From: Platycnemis pennipes | Taxonomy: Eukaryota; Arthropoda; Insecta; Odonata; Platycnemididae | Direction: 5' to 3' | DNA length: 64,000 nt | Assembly: GCA_933228895.1 (NCBI GenBank) | Contig: OW121856.1 | Coordinates: forward strand, 106,057,027 to 106,121,026 | Part shown: positions 10,583-20,246 of the stretch, one piece after another | Numbering within the stretch: the first letter of the stretch is position 1 | Layout of the letters: each line of letters begins with the position of its first letter | Notes under the pieces: generated by a model | Seen by the model: only the letters and a program-made list of their open reading frames with translations | Databases searched by the model: none | Told to the model about the DNA's origin: nothing | Made by a program: the position numbers and the translations under genes

Positions 10583-10731
10583 TGACGTCATAATCATAGG
10601 TCAAAAAACCTAGGATTGCACAATAGCAAGATATTCAACACAGACAAAAAAAGTTTCGTCTTGAGCGGGACACGAACCCGGCCCCCCTGATTTCCGGCCG
10701 GGTGCTCGAACAGTTTAACTACCAAGACGTC
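10583..10731 (-). mobile_element. SINE-2, tRNA-derived, with an RTE-like tail
   Basis: On the minus strand the head reads CTTGGTAGTTAAACTGTTCG (A-box-like), an anticodon-arm-like CCGGCCGGAAATC, then CCGGGTTCGTGTCCCG (B-box-like), as in a tRNA-derived pol III promoter. A T-rich body follows, then CAATCCTAGG, TTGACC and ATGATTATGA. That tail closely follows the RTE-1 3' end (CAATCCTAGGATTGTTGACC, then TGATGA repeats). This suggests RTE-1 machinery mobilised it. Confidence 0.6.
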
Positions 10732-10753
10732 CTATTTCTCTGTGGGAATTAAA

Positions 10754-10812
10754 GGTTAGGCTCGTGTCCCGGTCAAGCAAAATACATTTTTATCTTTGGA
10801 ATATCTTGAATT
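10754..10812 (+). repeat. SINE-2 partial copy, head-to-head with the previous one
   Basis: Plus-strand CTCGTGTCCCGGTCAAG followed about 25 bases later by GAATATCTTG repeats the B-box and body of the neighbouring minus-strand SINE-2. The A-box part and the RTE-like tail are missing or unrecognisable. Confidence 0.4.
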
Positions 10813-10890
10813 TTTTTATTTCAGCGGGTAACTCCGTTTAAGTATTCGCGGCTAGTTAGCGAGCTTGGAATTTTTCCTAGGTGCTCACGA

Positions 10891-11181
10891 ATAATGATGA
10901 AGATGAAATGGATCGACCGAGTCACAAACGAAGAAGTCTTAAGAAGAGTGGGAGAAAAGAGAAGTCTGATGAAAACTCTAAAAAGAAAACGGGACAACTT
11001 AATAGGCCATATTTTAAGACACGATGGGCTGATGAAGACAATCGTCGAGGGAAAAGTGAACGGGAAGATTGGAAAAGGCAGGCCTCGTATGAGATATATG
11101 GAACAAGGTTTTAAGGGTGGAAAAGAGAAGAATTACGTGAATATGAAGAAGTTGCCCGATAAGAGAATCGGGCGGAGGGCT
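10891..11181 (+). mobile_element. RTE-1 LINE fragment
   Basis: Plus strand encodes KMKWIDRVTNEEVLRRVGEK, then TLKRKRDNLIGHILRHDG, KGRPRMRYMEQ and KEKNYVNMKKL before breaking at DKRIGRRA. This is the C-terminal end of the RTE-1 protein without its normal 3'UTR. The 3' side joins LINE-A2 sequence directly, so an insertion or deletion removed the RTE end. Confidence 0.8.
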
Positions 11182-11203
11182 AGTTCTGAGTTCTCTTCAT
11201 GTT

Positions 11204-11391
11204 CACGCAGTGAGTTGCATGATGCATGTATTAACCCCTCAAATACTATAGATACTAACAATCTAGTTGCATGAGACCCTTTAGTTGCTTGCTTGCATGC
11301 TAGTAGTGAATGCTTGGTGACCTTCACCCCCTGCCACACACCCTCGCGGTGGCTTGCAGGGTATCGTGTAGATGTAGATGTAGATGTGAGT
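11204..11391 (+). mobile_element. LINE-A2 3' end
   Basis: 3'UTR only: GATGCATGTATTAA, TAACAATCTAGTTGCATGAG, then the terminal hairpin (CCCTGCCACACACC, loop, GGTGGCTTGCAGGG) and a GATGTAGATGTAGATGT tail. No coding sequence remains. Confidence 0.85.
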
Positions 11392-11797
11392 TACGGTAGC
11401 TTTATAATAACTGAATGTTTAAATTTCGTGAACGACGACCACGCGGCTTCCCGAAATTCAAAATGGTCCTTCCGTTAGTATGCCCCTATTCCAGCACTTC
11501 TTGTTTATCATGACGGTATCGGTAGCAACCGGACATCATTTATTTGATTTTAATAATTAGATGAGCTATTATCACGTGCATGAGTCCGATTGCACTCCTC
11601 AATTTACTAACTTTCAAATTCAGCTCTGTTATTCCCTAATACATGCGTGTCCCGATGCTATCGCCAATTCTCAAACTTTGCCTGTTTACTTTCATATTTC
11701 TATTCACGTACAAGTAGATGGGAATACTATCAGAACGTAAATTTATATTAAACCCTTAACGTTAATTTGAAGCTGATTTGTTTACAGATGACGTCTT

Positions 11798-11965
11798 ACC
11801 GTCGTCAGATTATCGTACAAATAGATTCAAAATGCAATTTTGGCCCGGTACCATAAGAGAGAGCACAATCGGTAGCGTAGCCAAGGGTTAGGTAGGTAAA
11901 AAATTGCTGGGATAGTCTGTAGTGCATAATGGATGTTTATGCATTGTTACACATGCATGACAGCG
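11798..11965 (+). mobile_element. LINE-A2, diverged internal fragment
   Basis: Relics of the end of the LINE-A2 frame and the start of its 3'UTR: ATAGATTCAAAATG, CCATAAGAGAGAGCACAAT, GTAGCGTAGCCAAGGG and GTCTGTAGTGCATAAT. It is older than the other copies and has lost the hairpin and tail. Confidence 0.55.
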
Positions 11966-12751
11966 AAATAACGATAAATGTATTTAGGAAAATTTTTCTA
12001 ACCAGTAATTAATGCGTTAATGTACTAACCACCTAGCGACTCCTATATCTATCATCCTGCCGTGAAATATTAGAATTATAGCTGTTATTTGGATGTAAGT
12101 AGTGCCAGTTTGGTGATCTTCACGTATGAAACATAACGTTTCATAGTAATATTCTGGTGTTACACAATAGTAAATTCATTGAGTACATGAATTTATTTCT
12201 GTATAGTAAATGCTGAATTGACTCCATCGTCGAGCTGATTAAAATTATCATAAAAAATAAATCCTTCAATTTCCCATCGTATTTCTTGTGATACTTATTA
12301 TTTTCAATATCTTAGATAATTTTCTTTGTGTACTAAGGATAACTTAGCAGGAATATACTTGTACTTTAATTAATAAGATTCCTTAGACAACTTGACTCAA
12401 GCAGTCGCGAGCCAACCTCCTTAAGCAGAGGCGTCGCAAGAGATTGACTCGTTTCATACTTGGTGCGTCCTCCATTGGGCACATCAATAATTAATGGGGT
12501 TGAATGCGGGGCTTTAAAGGGAGGGGGTGATTTATCGAACCACATGTATCTGGATCAGATGTTCTCTCATCCTGCCGTCCGAAGGGCTGTGGCTTCATTC
12601 GGCATTTCGAATCGCCGGCTTACACAACCTGGCGGAGGTGCCGCCGTCCATTTGCCACTAATTGTGTTAATGCAATATTGGTGCGTGCAATACTCGGGCT
12701 AATCACAAATACGACTAACTGTTTTGAGGAAACATTTGGCATTGAAGAAAC
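11966..12751. other. No recognised feature
   Basis: AT-rich to 12400, then mixed sequence. AACCTCCTTAA at 12414-12424 resembles one end of the TTAA-flanked element at 8 kb, but no partner end is visible. Confidence 0.4.
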
Positions 12752-13280
12752 AGTGGGGTCGTTCACCATATTTTTTTATTGCCGAAACTGATAGAGTTTG
12801 AAAAATGTAAAGACACGTATTTTTCCGTTTTTTGATCCGTCAATTATTTCTCGAGTTATAAGCGGCGAAAAACGGATGTTTTTAACCCATCGGAAAAGTG
12901 GGCGCGGTGCAACCTCTGATGTATATCTACTTCGTCCAATCACAGCTGAGCCCGCGAAGCTTCTTCGCCTCCTCGCAAAGGGGGGGACACACTCCCAATG
13001 GGAGCCATTGCGACAGGATCTGTGCGAGCAGACCTTCCGAAAATCCCCCTCCACTCCCTTCCCTTCCACTAAAAGCAGTCAAGGACGGGAGGAAAATGAC
13101 GTCAATTATATCAAAGCAGCTTTTTCGATGGGCGTCACCTTTTGCTTATTTTAATTTTTGATTTGTGAATGAATGGTTGTAGTTAGAAGATTAATTTTCT
13201 CGATAAAGTTCTTTCGTCGTTTCCATCTAACGATTTCCTGTACAAAATTGCGATTTCGGTTCCGTGTAAATGCCCCGATT
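12752..13280 (+). repeat. MITE-1 copy
   Basis: Near-complete copy with mutated termini (AGTGGGGTCGTTCACC at the left, GTAAATGCCCCGATT at the right). The internal order is that of the other copies. The first CRE site is lost, reading GATGTATATC; the second (ATGACGTCAAT) is kept. Confidence 0.8.
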
Positions 13281-13561
13281 GGCGATTTGATAGTATATCA
13301 GTAATAGCCAGCAAAGAGATATCTAAATTATGTTACTAACAATAATAAAAAACTCCATGGCCGTAATGTTTAAAGCACCCACCGTGGTGAGGAAAGATAA
13401 TGGAATTTGACAGCTCAAAAATAATTCACACAAACAGTCTCACGATCATGCACATATTAAAGATCACTCAATCCGTTTTTGTTTGCGGAAAAATCAGTTT
13501 CTCGTCAGTGACACCCACGGGCTACTTACGCACTTTAATGATTCCTTTCCGCGGATTTCAG
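13281..13561. other. No recognised feature
   Basis: Unique-looking AT-rich sequence that includes the left target-site copy of the RTE-1 insertion at its right edge. Confidence 0.4.
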
Positions 13562-13573
13562 GGTTCAACGTCA

Positions 13574-14830
13574 TCATCATCATTGGACGAAAATCCTAGG
13601 ATTGGTTTGACGCAGCTTTCCACTTGATTCTTCTATCGTCCAACCTTTTCATTGTGACGTAATTCTTCTCTTTTACATCCTTCACAACCTGTTCCATGTA
13701 TCTCATACGAGGCCTGCCTTTTCCAATCTTCCTGTTCACTTTTCCCTCAACGATAGTCTTCATCAGGCCATCGTGTCTCAAGATATGGCCGATTAAGTTT
13801 TTCCTTCTTCTTTTTAGAGTTGTCAGCAGACTTCTCTCTTTTCCCCTACTCTTCTCAGTACTTCCTCGTTATTTACTCGGTCGATCCATTTAATCTTCAG
13901 CATTCTTCTGTAACACCACATTTCAAATGCCTCTACCCTTTTCTTCTCCGCTGCTGTTATTGTCCATGATTCACTGCCGTAAAGAAAAATGCTCCAGTTG
14001 TATGTTCTGATGAACTGTTTCCTTACTTCTATGCTTGTATTTCCTGCTGTAAGTAGATTCTTCTTCTGAAAGAATTCCCTCTTTGCCTGGGCTATTCTAC
14101 TCACTATTTCTTTCTTGCTTCGTCCATCGTTGGTTACTCTGCTTCCCAGGTAACAGAACTCTTTCACCTCTTCCAGTTTCTGTTTTCCTAGTTTAACGTT
14201 GGTTTTGGCCTCTTCTCTTTTGCTGCACACCAATATCTTAGTCTTCTTCTTATTGATCTTCAGCTGATATCTGGCCATAGTCCTTTCCAGGGTCGTTAGC
14301 ATCTTATTCAGCTCCTTCTCTGTCTCTGCTATGAGTGCTATGTCATCAGCGAATCGCAGCATGCTTATTTTTTCTCCGTAGATAGTCATTCAAGAAGACT
14401 TCTCTTTGATTTCATTGATGGCTCTCTTGATGTAAACATTAAAAATTACGGGAGACAGTTCACAGCCTTGTCTCACTCCTTTCCTTATCCTTGCTTCTTC
14501 ACAGCTGGGTCCAGATTTAATCACAGCTACTTCGTTTTTGTACAGACTGCGTATAATTCTTCGTTCATTGTAGGACACTCCAATTCCCTTCAGAATTCCA
14601 AGCATTGAATCCCAATCTACGTTGTCAAAAGCGTTCTCCTAATCCACAAATGCAATGAACGTCGGCTTGTTCTTCTCCATTCTCATCTCTATGATCAGCT
14701 TAAGGGCCAATATTGCTTCCCTTGTACCCTTACTTTACCTCTATCCAAATTGATCTTCATTCAGGAACTCCTCTGCTTTTCGTTCTATTCTTCTGTAGAT
14801 GAATCTTCGATGCATGGTCTGTATCTTCGA
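13574..14830 (-). mobile_element. RTE-1 LINE insertion with target-site duplication
   Basis: A 5'-truncated RTE-1 copy of about 1.26 kb. GGTTCAACGTCA occurs at 13562-13573 and again at 14831-14842, a 12-bp target duplication; its TCA also belongs to the tail. Minus-strand order: linker (RRIERKAEEFLNEDQFG), RT motif A region (NAFDNVDWDSML), motif B region (GVRQGCELSPVIFNVYI), motif C (LRFADDIALIAE), thumb (KINKKKTKILV), then the WCYRRMLKIKWIDR C-terminal domain and the short tail. The endonuclease and part of the RT are missing. It depends on other copies for any activity. Confidence 0.9.
13596..14605 (-). pseudogene. RTE-1 reverse transcriptase remnant
   Basis: Broken reading frame inside the RTE-1 insertion. 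Three open segments (14605-14390, 14389-13823, 13781-13596) encode the palm, thumb and C-terminal regions. The catalytic FADD of motif C and the RQGCELSP of motif B are intact. Stops interrupt the motif A region (before the first segment), separate the palm from the FADD segment, and split the C-terminal region near KREVC. There is no endonuclease domain, so no autonomous function is possible. Confidence 0.85.
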
Positions 14831-14842
14831 GGTTCAACGTCA

Positions 14843-15087
14843 AGGAACAATAATAAGGGATATCTACAATCACTCCTTCTAGGGTTGTTTACGAGAAGTT
14901 CTTTCCACGCTAAGGATGACTCCAAATTACATTCACACCTCCGATAGTGGGCCTTTCACGCGGTATACGGGGCAACGGTTTTAAGGAGCACTATCAATTG
15001 GGAACGTAATCAATACCTACCTCCTGAGCAGTTTACGAGAAAACAATTTCCGCGCCAGGGAAAGCCTCAGACGACACACATGCAACC
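14843..15087. repeat. Possible degenerate direct repeat, about 170-bp spacing
   Basis: GTTTACGAGAAGTTCTTTCC near 14890 recurs in diverged form as GTTTACGAGAAAACAATTTC near 15032, each followed by a similar CGC..AAGG..GACTC-like stretch. This may be two units of an eroded tandem repeat. Support is weak. Confidence 0.25.
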
Positions 15088-15100
15088 CAAAGGTATCCTG

Positions 15101-15300
15101 AATAGAATACGGCGATACCTTATGAAAAATTGACATAGTGTAAGAACAACTTAACTTTGTATTTCTTGACCCCCTGGTCAAGAAACCCCCTTGAGCCCCT
15201 TTGACCCCTTTGAACACCCTTGACAATGACACAGGAGTGTCGAAACCGGTAGGGTTTCTCAATAAAAGTGCGAAAAATACTAAGTTCAGTTTTTCTTACA
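15101..15300. mobile_element. Small fold-back element (family F1), Penelope-like, with 13-bp target duplication
   Basis: CAAAGGTATCCTG flanks both sides (15088-15100 and 15301-15313). Inside, GTGTAAGAACAACTTAAC near 15138 is answered in inverted orientation by AGTTCAGTTTTTCTTACAC abutting the right flank. On the left a ~37-bp extension separates arm and flank. The centre has GACACAGGAGTGTC, a perfect 5-bp helix, then GAAACCGGTA, matching helix II and the short helix III of hammerhead motifs. The upstream core is degenerate (TTGACAA for CTGANGA). A relative lies at 45842-46009. Confidence 0.6.
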
Positions 15301-15313
15301 CAAAGGTATCCTG

Positions 15314-16239
15314 TCGGGATTGTTTAAGACTCACGAAAGGATACGAAACTTAAGGGAACTTCAATCACACGATAATTAAAAACACACTCATTCAGTGACA
15401 AGCACACACTCCGCTCTATCTCAAGCTCCGGGAAACTTCTCACTCAGGGCTAAACTCAACAACGAGCAAAGTCAAACTGTACCGGCTGAGGCCTATGTTA
15501 AGTAAGGGAAGGGATTAAGGGGAAATTATGTGAGGTGCGAGGCGAATGGGCGTATTTCGGCCACAAGGTGGCCCTATTCAGCCCACTGAAAGGAGATGAT
15601 TCACTTACAACGCGAAGGTGGAAGTGGATATTGAGGACGATTAAAACTGGGTAATAATTCGATTGAATTCATTAATGTGCAGTAAGGTTAATTGTGAAGC
15701 TACCTTAAGCAATACAATGTTAATTAGCATAGTTCATCTTTTCTATATTCATCTTTGTCGGCGCAAATTACTATATGTCTATCACGTGGTAGTAGCTAAC
15801 AAGAATATAAAAGCTAATTATAAATTCATTTGTAAAAGCTCAGGAATTGCGGCAGAACTGTTGCTAACGTATATAGTCACGCACAAACGCACACATACGC
15901 ACAAAGTTTACGTAGGTACAATGCTTAGTTTTCTCAGGTACATAGTTAACGTTGCAAGCCACTGGGAATATTCGTCATGTAAACTTACAATTGCATTTCA
16001 GACAATGATGTCACGTGCATCAAGTCTTTGGGTGTTCGCACAGACCAACGCTTCAACTGCCTACTTTCGGCGGATCATGGATGTTGCCTTTTCACGATTC
16101 GCTACTTTCGTAGATTCATGATAACGAAGCATTATCTCCCATTCCGAAATTCCAATACTTAAGATCAACGTTGAAGGAAGATGCGTTGCAGTTACACATT
16201 CACTCGAAATGTTAGCGGATAACTACAGCACGGCATGGG
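15314..16239. other. No recognised feature
   Basis: Unique-looking sequence. A 152-codon plus-strand open frame at 15663-16121 has irregular composition, no motif and no splice context that I can defend, so I do not call it a gene. Confidence 0.45.
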
Positions 16240-16375
16240 AATTTAACCTGCAATCTAATAATGATTCGCAACCTAATTCTTCCTTAAATTCTGTTACACT
16301 TCCAAACCTATCGCGACACCTTTGAACAAACATATGTTGCTCCACGCAGTACACTACCTGAATTGATGTGCACAG
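16240..16375 (-). mobile_element. LINE-A2, old internal fragment
   Basis: On the minus strand this aligns with the LINE-A2 RT C-terminal segment (the QRRAARFVK...LSSVSELIKELG region). Landmarks on the plus strand are CAACCTAATTCTTCC, CCTATCGCGACACCTTTGAAC and CTCCACGCAGTACACT. No frame survives and no 3' end is present. Confidence 0.5.
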
Positions 16376-16689
16376 GCTCTACTGAAAAACATTAATCTGC
16401 CATACTTTAAAAACTGCAATGCTAAGATTTCAATGCCAGTAGTAAATACGACACTGGAATGACCTGCGTCTTTGCAGTGGACTTGAAGATTTCGGGGGAT
16501 TTATTTTTTTTGAGAAAAAGTTCGTATCCCTGGGAATATTCATGTTAACTATGCATTACACTATGTCGTAAACGAATCAGTATTTCCGATGCCGGATGGG
16601 CGACCCTACCTTGCCTAGCCGAGATGAATTGATCTCAGTAATGTGTAATTATTTACCGCATTTGTTCGGAATGTTGTTACATTTTCGTA
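16376..16689. other. No recognised feature
   Basis: AT-rich sequence between an old LINE relic and the 3' end of the Penelope-like element. Confidence 0.4.
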
Positions 16690-16929
16690 AATTCTTCTCG
16701 GGATTTCCACCGGGTTAAATTTTGGTGTAACACCAACGTTTCAACGGACGACCCGTCCATCGTCTTAAGGGTGAGTGAGTAAATTAAAGCCGTTGAGGCG
16801 TATTTATAAACGGTTGCAACAATCAGGTTACTCCTGATTGGCCGGAAGGATCTTCGAAAATTGGATAAAAAGGAGGAGTTCTATCTTTTTTTTATTTTAT
16901 ATAAAATGGGATTCCACGAATTGCTAATT

Positions 16930-17260
16930 TTATAACCCGTGTCTCTATTAAAGTTATTTTTGTTTAGCCGTATCTCAATGGCCTCCTTAGTAAGCCTATC
17001 TCAGAGGTTGTTGGAACGGCAGATTAATTTTGCGCTATCCCATTTTATCCTGTGGTCCCGAGTGATACTATGTTCAGCCACAGCAGACTTGTCAGGTTGT
17101 CCTAAAATGCGTCCGATGCTCCTTAAGCCTGGTGGCTATCATTCTACCAGTTTCCCCACGTAGACTTGGCCACATTCACAAGAGATCTGGTAGACACCAG
17201 GGATCATTAGGCCTACGGGGTCCTTCACCTTAACTAGTTGGTCTCTCAGTTTACGAATTG
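16930..17260 (-). pseudogene. PLE-1 GIY-YIG endonuclease remnant
   Basis: On the minus strand, GVYQISCECGQVYVGK is the GIY-YIG core (here GVY and YVG) with the Cys-x-Cys spacing usual for Penelope-like elements. Downstream ATRLKEHR-like and AEHSITRDHRIKWDSAKL blocks follow, then LTKEAIEIRLNKNNFNRDTG at the C terminus. A stop follows the YVGK block and others interrupt later. This domain normally nicks target DNA for insertion. Confidence 0.8.
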
Positions 17261-17275
17261 GTTTAAGGACCGTGT

Positions 17276-17931
17276 CTATGTTGTATCTTTGAGAATACTC
17301 GAGATCTTGGCAGAGACTGTTGACAAATAAGGCAAAACGGCCCTGGCTACAGGTTTCGGCTTTTCATCTTCATCCGACCCACGAGGGTTGAAGGTTCTTT
17401 TAATTGCCGAAGAGATGTGCCGGTCGCTGTATCCATTTCTCCAGAATGTCGTCTTCAGATACGTCATCTCATCAGGAAGACTCTAGGTGTCAGCTATGGC
17501 CTTGGCACGGTGTACTAAGGTTGATAGTACCGCTGCTTTGTGGGAGGGGTGGTGATGGCTGCGAGCATTCAGATCTGTGTGCGTCGGCTTGCGGTATACT
17601 TACTCTATGTCCCAGGCCGCCATTACTCTTCCGATGGATCAAGATATCGAGAAATGGAATTTTGCCGTTATTTTCTATCTCCATTGTAAACTGGATGTTT
17701 TCATGTTGGTTATTCATATGGCTTAAAAACTTCATTAAAGCATCAAGACCCATGGGGCCAAATGAGAAAGGTATCATCCACATATCGGAAAAAGTACCTT
17801 GGGCGTAGAGGAGCTGTGGAAAGTGCGTTCGCTTCAAAATATTCCATATAAAAATTTGTTACATTTTGTTTGATGGAGTTGGAAATTCCCCTGAACTGGT
17901 GACACCCTGGCGGCGCATGGCAGAGCAGCAA
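17276..17931 (-). pseudogene. PLE-1 reverse transcriptase remnant
   Basis: Minus-strand frames encode NFYMEYFEANALSTAPL, then FFRYVDDTFLIWPHG (the YVDD catalytic block, RT motif C), HENIQFTMEIENNGKIPFLD and a GLGHRVSIPQADAHR segment corresponding to the usual GHRVYRKPTHTDR-type block. The C-terminal linker follows (GYSDRHISSAIKRTF, LPYLSTVSAKISSIL). At least two frame breaks separate these pieces, near 17745-17840 and 17470-17490. The N-terminal fingers are absent. Confidence 0.85.
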
Positions 17932-17940
17932 GTGGAAAAT

Positions 17941-18508
17941 ACGAATTTAATATCCGATGGCGTATGCATAAGGGGGGGGGTAATTCCGCTGGGCGAGGAG
18001 AGGGAGATGATAACTCATGAATTACTTTTTAATCACTTTTTCCGACGGTGGTGGTGGTAGGGGGAGGGTGTGGGGGGAAGGAAAGATGAATTATTGATGG
18101 GGCGCGTGGGAGGGGAAGATAAGAAAGAGCCCCTTCCTTGCAAGGCGGCCCTAACGAACCGAGTGAAAACCAAGACGCCACCCAATTGGGCCCCAGGCGG
18201 CGTTCCCGAGCCGCCTCATTAGCGCTCCAATTCCAAACGAGCAGTTTGTGGGCATCTCACCAAAATATTCATCCCTATTGTCATCACTTTTAATTGTTCC
18301 CCAAAATTTGATAGCCAGTTCTTTCAGCTACCCTCTTCCGCTAGTCTCGAGTACAGCTAAATAACATTTTTACATGACACCCCTACGAGGTAGGTGGTAT
18401 CAAGAAATAGCTCTAACGAAAAACCGTGAAGGAAAATGAATCAAGCTTGCAACGTGGAGGGTATCGTGTTTATCTTTGAAATATGTACGTTGGAAAAATA
18501 GGATACAA
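17941..18508. other. G-rich and CpG-rich spacer, no recognised gene
   Basis: 18040-18085 is a G-rich run (GGTGGTGGTGG, then GGGGGAGGGTGTGGGGGG), followed by CpG-rich sequence to 18250. No coding feature. Confidence 0.4.
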
Positions 18509-19043
18509 TTGGGGCGTTTACTCAGAACCGAACTCGCAATTTTGTACTCGAAATCGTTAGATGGAAACAAAAAAAAGAATTTCAGAAAAAAATCAATCTT
18601 ATAACCACAACCATTCACTCATAAATCAAAAGTTAAAATAAGAAAAAGGTGACGCCCACCGGAAAAGCTGCTTTGATAACATTGACGTCATGTTCCTCCC
18701 GTCCTTGACTACTTTTAGGGGAAGGGAAGGGAGAGGAGGGGGGTTCTCAGAAGGTCTGTCGCACGGATGCTGTCGCAACTGCTCCTATTGGCAGAGTCAG
18801 CTGTGTCCCCCCATTACGATAAGGCGATGTAGCTTCGCGGGCTCAGTTGTGATTGGACGAAGTCAATGACGTCAGAGGTTGCACCACGCCCACTTTTCCG
18901 AAAGTGTTAAAAACATCAGTTTTTCGCCGCTCATAACTCGAGAAATAATTGACGGATCAAAAAACGAAAAAAAAACTACGGTTCTTTTTATTTTATAAAC
19001 TCTATCAGATCCGGCAATAAAAAAATTTGGTAAACGACCCCAC
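18509..19043 (-). repeat. MITE-1 copy
   Basis: Near-complete copy. On the plus strand it opens ATTGGGGCGTTTACTC and closes GGTAAACGACCCCACT. It contains both CRE-like blocks, TTGTGATTGGACGAAG and CTATTGGCAGAG. It sits between the PLE-1 flank and the inverted-repeat locus at 19.1 kb. Confidence 0.8.
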
Positions 19044-19099
19044 TGCACTGAAAGCCTTCTTTAGTGGGGTATACCAGGGCATGGAATACCCAGAGGGAA

Positions 19100-19935
19100 A
19101 TTTATTGTTTTAGGCTCAACATTGTGCAAAATTCATATTCAATCAAATTAAATATTTTGTATATTTCACACTTTAATTACAAACACAATGCACGACCGGT
19201 TTCAAACAAAAAAGGCACATCAGGTACATCACTACATCAGGTGAGTTACAGAGTGTCTCCTGTGTGGGAGGATGGGAATTTAAAACGCGGTACAAGTTCA
19301 ATTCAAGGATATTGATGTAAAATCAAGTATTTGAGGAGATTACGGAGAGGATTGCCAGGATTTTCCCAAAAGATAAATGCAAAGTTTGATTTTGTAGTCA
19401 AAGACCTAAACCTCAAATGTTTGAACAACGCAACCAGGGGCAGAATAGAGTGCCACGACGCAAGAGGAATATATTTGCTAGAAGGTCGTTTAAAACTATG
19501 ACCAAAGAACACAAAAGAGCTTACTTGACGGGAAACACAGCACAGTCATTTTTCGCAAAACACCTGGGGGGCACACGGGTGATTTCACCCCAAATTTCCT
19601 TCACTTCGAGACCAAAGGCTCGACGTTTTAGAGGAGGTGGAGATTACGAAAAGTTCAACCCACTATCATATTAGATCTACATTATGTTTCTGGGACCTTT
19701 CCCCACCCTCGAGATCGCCCTACCACCTTAAATCGACTTTAACCTCTCCTTGGCTTCGAATTAAAACCCATCTCCACTATCCTTGCCCCTTCCCTCACTT
19801 CACTAATAAGAGTAAGAATAAGGACTGGGATTTTTCTGTACACTCACCTGATGATGGATGTGTGGACCTGTGTGGATGAAACCGGTCCTATTTAGTGTTT
19901 TCAACCAAGTGTGGAATATAAAACGGTAAGCTGAT
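19100..19935. mobile_element. Inverted Penelope-type termini around a 0.6-kb interior
   Basis: The right end (plus strand) has CACCTGATGATGGATG, then GATGAAACCGGTCC and AGTGTGGAATATAAAACGG. The left end carries the inverted counterpart (GACCGGTTTCAAAC at 19195, ATATTTCACACTTT upstream), so two similar termini face each other about 0.7 kb apart. CTGATGA and GAAACCGGTC are an exact hammerhead core and short helix III, but helix II is eroded. The interior has short open frames (85 and 80 codons, plus strand) without RT or GIY-YIG signatures. It may be a deleted Penelope-like element; low certainty. Confidence 0.4.
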
Positions 19936-19956
19936 TTCCAGACATATATTTTTAAT

Positions 19957-20246
19957 ACATAGATAGTTTTTTCAGGAGTTTAAGTCCTTGTGAAAAAGAA
20001 GAAACGAACTATTTGATCGACGTTTCGGAACATATATTTTTTCCTCCTTCTGGGCTTTAAGTTTTTCTGTGGTGAATTTGTTTACAAATTTGAGACAGAT
20101 TCACCTAAAAAATCTGTACAGAAATTCACCTCAAAAGAGCTTAAAGCCCTGAAGTAGGAAAAAATATATTTTCTGAAACTTCGGCCAAATAGTTCGTTTC
20201 TTCATTTTCACAAGGATCTAAACTCCTGAAAACACCATCTATATAC
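19957..20246. mobile_element. Fold-back element (family F2), Penelope-like termini
   Basis: Two inverted arms of about 120 bp (19957-20080 and 20122-20246) share TTTAAGTCC..GTGAAAA, AAACGAACTATTTG, GTTTC and AAAAAATATATTTTC-type blocks around a 40-bp centre. Each arm, read outward, has a CTGAAG-like start, a helix (GGAA...TTCC in the left arm) and GAAAC; the left arm continues GTCG as expected for a minimal helix III. No clear target duplication. No coding capacity. Confidence 0.5.

Larger units (their letters stand above)
16690..17940 (-). mobile_element. PLE-1, Penelope-like retroelement, 5'-truncated
   Basis: On the minus strand the order is reverse-transcriptase palm, linker, GIY-YIG endonuclease, then a short terminal region. 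That order is characteristic of Penelope-like elements, which are distinct from LINEs. The 5' side is cut just before the RT NFYMEYFE block. The terminal region (16735-16768) holds a CTTAAGA...GAAAC motif around a long hairpin, the place where such elements are known to carry hammerhead ribozymes. The copy is inactive because of stops and frameshifts. Confidence 0.85.

Noticed and set aside
10640..10731. Minus-strand tRNA gene
   Set aside because: The acceptor and anticodon arms do not pair well and a SINE body and LINE-like tail follow.
15663..16121. 152-codon open frame, plus strand
   Set aside because: Irregular amino-acid composition and no recognisable domain; consistent with chance.
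18040..18085. G-quadruplex regulatory element
   Set aside because: G-rich, but the G runs are unevenly spaced and no gene is nearby to regulate.
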